From contig JAJDBT010000016.1 in the NCBI GenBank assembly GCA_029261215.1, positions 1 to 64,000 on the forward strand: a stretch of DNA of 64,000 nt. The letters run 5' to 3'. The position numbers and the translations under genes were made by a program. How positions within the stretch are numbered: the stretch's first letter is position 1; the number at the start of each line of letters is the position of its first letter. Source of the stretch: Nitrospirota bacterium (lineage in GTDB: Bacteria > Nitrospirota > Nitrospiria > SBBL01 > JAADHI01). Positions 62,126 to 64,000 of this stretch are shown here, one piece after another. The notes beneath the pieces were generated by a model. That model saw only the letters and a program-made list of their open reading frames with translations, made no database searches and was not told where the DNA came from.

Positions 62126-62412
62126 TCCAATACATCCTAGCGGAACACCGTTTCAGTGCGCAAGTTGAATGTCTTGTAGGGAAAACAAAGATCCTGCTCA
62201 CGCCCTAAAAAAGCCGGAGTTCAGATAAAATCAATCCGTCATTGGTGGTAAAAAGGCATTCTGAAATGAGCGTGGGACGCCGGAGCGTCTCTCATTCATC
62301 AATACAAACAAGGGGCATGTGAATGTGCTGGCAAGGGATTTTCAGTATCAATAGAAAAATGACAGTGAGGCACTCACGGCAGGGGAAAGGACAAAAGCAA
62401 CGAGAAGATCGT

Positions 62413-63135
62413 CTATTTCGCAGCTTCCTGTTCAGTTTTAGCGTAAAGAATTCGATGACAATAGCCGCAGGTCAGGACTTTTTCCTGGCGCTTCACTTCT
62501 GCAATCAGTTGGGGCGGAAGACTAAAATGGCATCCGGTGCAGATCGACCCGTGGAGCGGAACCACCGCCAAACCCTTGGAGCTTGAAAAAAGACGCTGAT
62601 ACGAGGCAAGCAGGCTTTTTGAAATTTTTGCCGAGATGCTTTGCCATTCATCTTCCACAGTCGCTGCAGCCGCTGCAACTGCGTCCATCTCGCTCTGAAC
62701 GGCTTTTTTGACCTCTAAAAACTCAGCTTCGTCTTTGGCAAGCGCGGCCTCTTTTTCTGATATTTCTTTTGTCAAAATCTCAGCACCCTCCATCGCGTTG
62801 AGCAGGTGGTCTTCTATCTCATTTTTACTATTTCGGGCCGCCGCAATCTCTTGAAGATGCGCATGATATTCCTTGTTTGTTTTTATATCAGTCAAGCGGA
62901 GTTTTAATTTTACAATTTTATCTTCAATGACCTGAAGGGCCAGCTCATTTTCTTTTCGACCTTGATGCAATGTTTCAAGACGCTCCCGGGCTTCTTCAAG
63001 CTCAGTCCGGACTTCTAATAATGGCTTTTCCGCAATCGCCATTTTTTCAGGGAAGCCTTTAAGGACCTCTCTGTCTTTCTGACGTTTCAGATCCATGGTC
63101 TGGAGCTGAACGAGCAATGACAGTTCTTCTTTCAC
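62413..63135 (-). CDS. Coiled-coil protein with C4-type zinc ribbon (DUF164-like)
   Basis: Long coiled coil, then GSICTGCHFSLPPQLIAEVKRQEKVLTCGYCHRILY. Confidence 0.9.
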   Translation of the reverse strand: MKEELSLLVQLQTMDLKRQKDREVLKGFPEKMAIAEKPLLEVRTELEEARERLETLHQGRKENELALQVIEDKIVKLKLRLTDIKTNKEYHAHLQEIAAARNSKNEIEDHLLNAMEGAEILTKEISEKEAALAKDEAEFLEVKKAVQSEMDAVAAAAATVEDEWQSISAKISKSLLASYQRLFSSSKGLAVVPLHGSICTGCHFSLPPQLIAEVKRQEKVLTCGYCHRILYAKTEQEAAK

Positions 63136-63177
63136 GCCTCTTACCCCCTATGAATGTTTCCTTTGATTCAAGCAGGA

Positions 63178-63254
63178 TGGTGGGCCCACCAGGACTCGAA
63201 CCTGGGACCAACCGGTTATGAGCCGGTAGCTCTAACCAACTGAGCTATGGGCCC
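63178..63254 (-). tRNA. tRNA with CAT anticodon (Met, or Ile2 if lysidine-modified); CCA encoded
   Basis: GGGCCCATAGCTCAGTTGGTTAGAGCTACCGGCTCATAACCGGTTGGTCCCAGGTTCGAGTCCTGGTGGGCCCACCA, full cloverleaf. Confidence 0.95.
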
Positions 63255-63283
63255 TGCCGAACCTCTCATTAAATCTCTGCTTT

Positions 63284-64000
63284 CTAAATAATTTCTACAA
63301 AACTTTTTAATCGCTTGCTTCGGCTCGGATGACGCAATTTTCGTAAGGCCTTCGCCTCAATCTGACGAATCCGTTCCCGAGTCACTTCAAAGTCTTGACC
63401 AACCTCTTCCAGAGTATGATCAGTGGCCTCACCAATACCAAAACGTTTTCTTAAGACCTTTTCTTCTCGTGGCGTCAAGGTTTGCAATACACTGTCGATC
63501 TGTCGTTGAAGGTCATAACGAATCGCCGCATCAAGCGGAGAAATGACCTTTTTATCTTCGATAAAATCACCCAGATGCGAATCCTCCTCTTCCCCAATCG
63601 GGGTCTCAAGGGAAATTGGTTCTTTCGCAATTTTTAAAATCTTACGAACCTTCTCCAGAGGGAGTTCCATCTTTTCCGCGATCTCTTCCGGCGTGGGTTC
63701 ACGGCCCAATTCCTGAACCAATTGCCTTGAAGTCCGAATCAGCTTATTAATGGTTTCTATCATGTGAACCGGAATTCGGATCGTTCTGGCCTGATCCGCA
63801 ATGGCGCGTGTAATGGCCTGGCGAATCCACCAGGTGGCATAGGTAGAAAACTTGTACCCTCTCTGGTACTCAAATTTATCAACGGCCTTCATCAAGCCGA
63901 TATTGCCCTCCTGGATTAAGTCCAGAAATTGCAACCCACGATTTGTGTATTTTTTTGCAATACTGACCACAAGACGTAGGTTCGCTTCGACCAGTTCGCT
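63284..64000 (-). CDS. rpoD: RNA polymerase sigma-70 factor RpoD, C-terminal part; 5' end outside window
   Basis: [86 protein letters not shown] ... [32 protein letters not shown]. Confidence 0.98.
   Translation of the reverse strand, partial: SELVEANLRLVVSIAKKYTNRGLQFLDLIQEGNIGLMKAVDKFEYQRGYKFSTYATWWIRQAITRAIADQARTIRIPVHMIETINKLIRTSRQLVQELGREPTPEEIAEKMELPLEKVRKILKIAKEPISLETPIGEEEDSHLGDFIEDKKVISPLDAAIRYDLQRQIDSVLQTLTPREEKVLRKRFGIGEATDHTLEEVGQDFEVTRERIRQIEAKALRKLRHPSRSKRLKSFVEII

Noticed and set aside
1-64000. CRISPR arrays, cas genes, rRNA operons, complete IS elements
   Set aside because: None seen: no regularly spaced direct repeats, no Cas-type proteins, no complete transposase ORF

Overview
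Chromosomal window from a Gram-negative bacterium; taxon not determined. About 60 protein genes, RNase P RNA and one tRNA(CAT) are supported. Housekeeping genes: purQ-purL-purF, hemL, rlmN, sodB, glmM, pgpA, pncC/cinA-like, recA-pilT-recX and the 3' part of rpoD. Accessory content: the end of an HME-RND metal-efflux operon; a GGDEF/EAL protein; multihaem cytochromes; three tandem DsrE-family genes; a cysteine desulfurase-TusA pair; a MarR-rhodanese pair with palindromic operators; L,D-transpeptidases; and a translationally coupled membrane protein/lipoprotein/lytic transglycosylase trio. The best candidate for an undescribed system is 21.4-26.4 kb. There, three small His-rich CxxxC membrane proteins sit with an outer-membrane barrel, a YVTN beta-propeller lipoprotein, a TlpA-like thioredoxin and an HMA-like protein. 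Several decayed genes can be read directly: a KAP NTPase-FGE fusion with a frameshift and an internal deletion, a lipoprotein gene split by palindromic elements, a kelch lipoprotein with an in-frame TGA in its signal peptide, and a truncated serine recombinase abutting IS6-like ends. All family names come from reading motifs in the translations; no database search was run.
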